Positions 25,558 to 25,587 of a DNA stretch of 25,587 nucleotides are shown here, one piece after another (within the stretch, counting starts at the first letter, position 1; each line of letters begins with the position of its first letter). A program made the translations under genes and the position numbers. Source of the stretch: Bacteroidales bacterium UBA5371 (GTDB lineage Bacteria; Bacteroidota; Bacteroidia; Bacteroidales; P3); NCBI GenBank assembly GCA_002407855.1, contig DHPF01000004.1, forward strand, positions 1 to 25,587, in the 5' to 3' direction. A model generated the notes under the pieces. That model was given only the letters and a program-made list of their open reading frames with translations, did not search any database and had not been told where the DNA came from.

Positions 25558-25587
25558 AAGGCTTCAATTGAATTCAATTGAAGCCTT
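25558..25587 (-). terminator. Perfect 30-bp palindrome at the window edge, probable terminator
   Basis: Arm AAGGCTTCAATTGAA is followed directly by its complement. Read on the minus strand the tail is TTATTTTGTTT, as expected for an intrinsic terminator of a minus-strand gene beyond the right edge. The T-tract for the other direction would lie outside the window. Confidence 0.6.

Larger units (their letters stand above)
25330..25587. other. Intergenic region at the right edge
   Basis: 258 bp without a gene to the window end. It holds back-to-back promoter-like elements (25348-25363), repeat array D (25430-25492) and a perfect palindrome at the very edge (25558-25587). An open frame across array D exists only because a 21-bp repeat is a whole number of codons. 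Confidence 0.6.

Overview
The window looks like a chromosomal segment of a low-GC member of the Bacteroidota, probably Bacteroidales-like (phylum sure, order not). Three things point there. The first gene ends in a type A sorting domain of the type IX secretion system. Gene starts are preceded by the Bacteroidota -7 element TAnnTTTG rather than strong Shine-Dalgarno sites. The gene content (DUF1015 protein, family 92 mannosidase, SPII lipoprotein with a charged export tag, MlaE/MlaF pair next to a 7TM-HD phosphodiesterase) is typical of the phylum. I see no phage, insertion sequence, CRISPR, tRNA or rRNA.

Layout. 1-5705 holds the 3' part of a very large secreted multidomain protein cut by the window edge. 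6297-11357 holds housekeeping genes: gyrB (+), a lone polysaccharide flippase (-) whose 3' end overlaps gyrB, and pyrG (+) divergent from the flippase. 11923-17801 is one tightly overlapping minus-strand operon in the order clpC, mlaE-like permease, mlaF-like ATPase, pgpH-like phosphodiesterase. From 18249 a plus-strand run follows: a DUF1015 protein closed by a clear terminator, a lipoprotein and a SIMPL-domain protein, then a secreted GH92 alpha-mannosidase coupled to a radical SAM protein. A bidirectional terminator at about 24306-24339 separates these from a minus-strand pair: a Cys-rich DUF1761 membrane protein and a GyrI-like protein.

The most unusual content is non-coding. Every intergenic gap longer than about 250 bp (5706-6296, 11358-11922, 17802-18248, 25330-25587) contains a tandem array of short units with a period of 21 bp (22 bp in one array), that is two helical turns. 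Arrays A, C and D share one core (TAACTCTTGATTCTA or TTATCTCTTGATTCTA, or its complement). Array B (about ten units) has an unrelated core (AACGCCTATT) but the same architecture. In A and B the units behave as two exchangeable arms around a dyad axis: the arms appear as arm1-arm2', arm2-arm1', arm2-arm2' and arm1-arm1'. I do not recognise this family by name, and it is the best candidate here for something undescribed. No function is shown by the sequence. Helically phased sites for a dimeric DNA-binding protein, or structured RNA repeats, are inferences.
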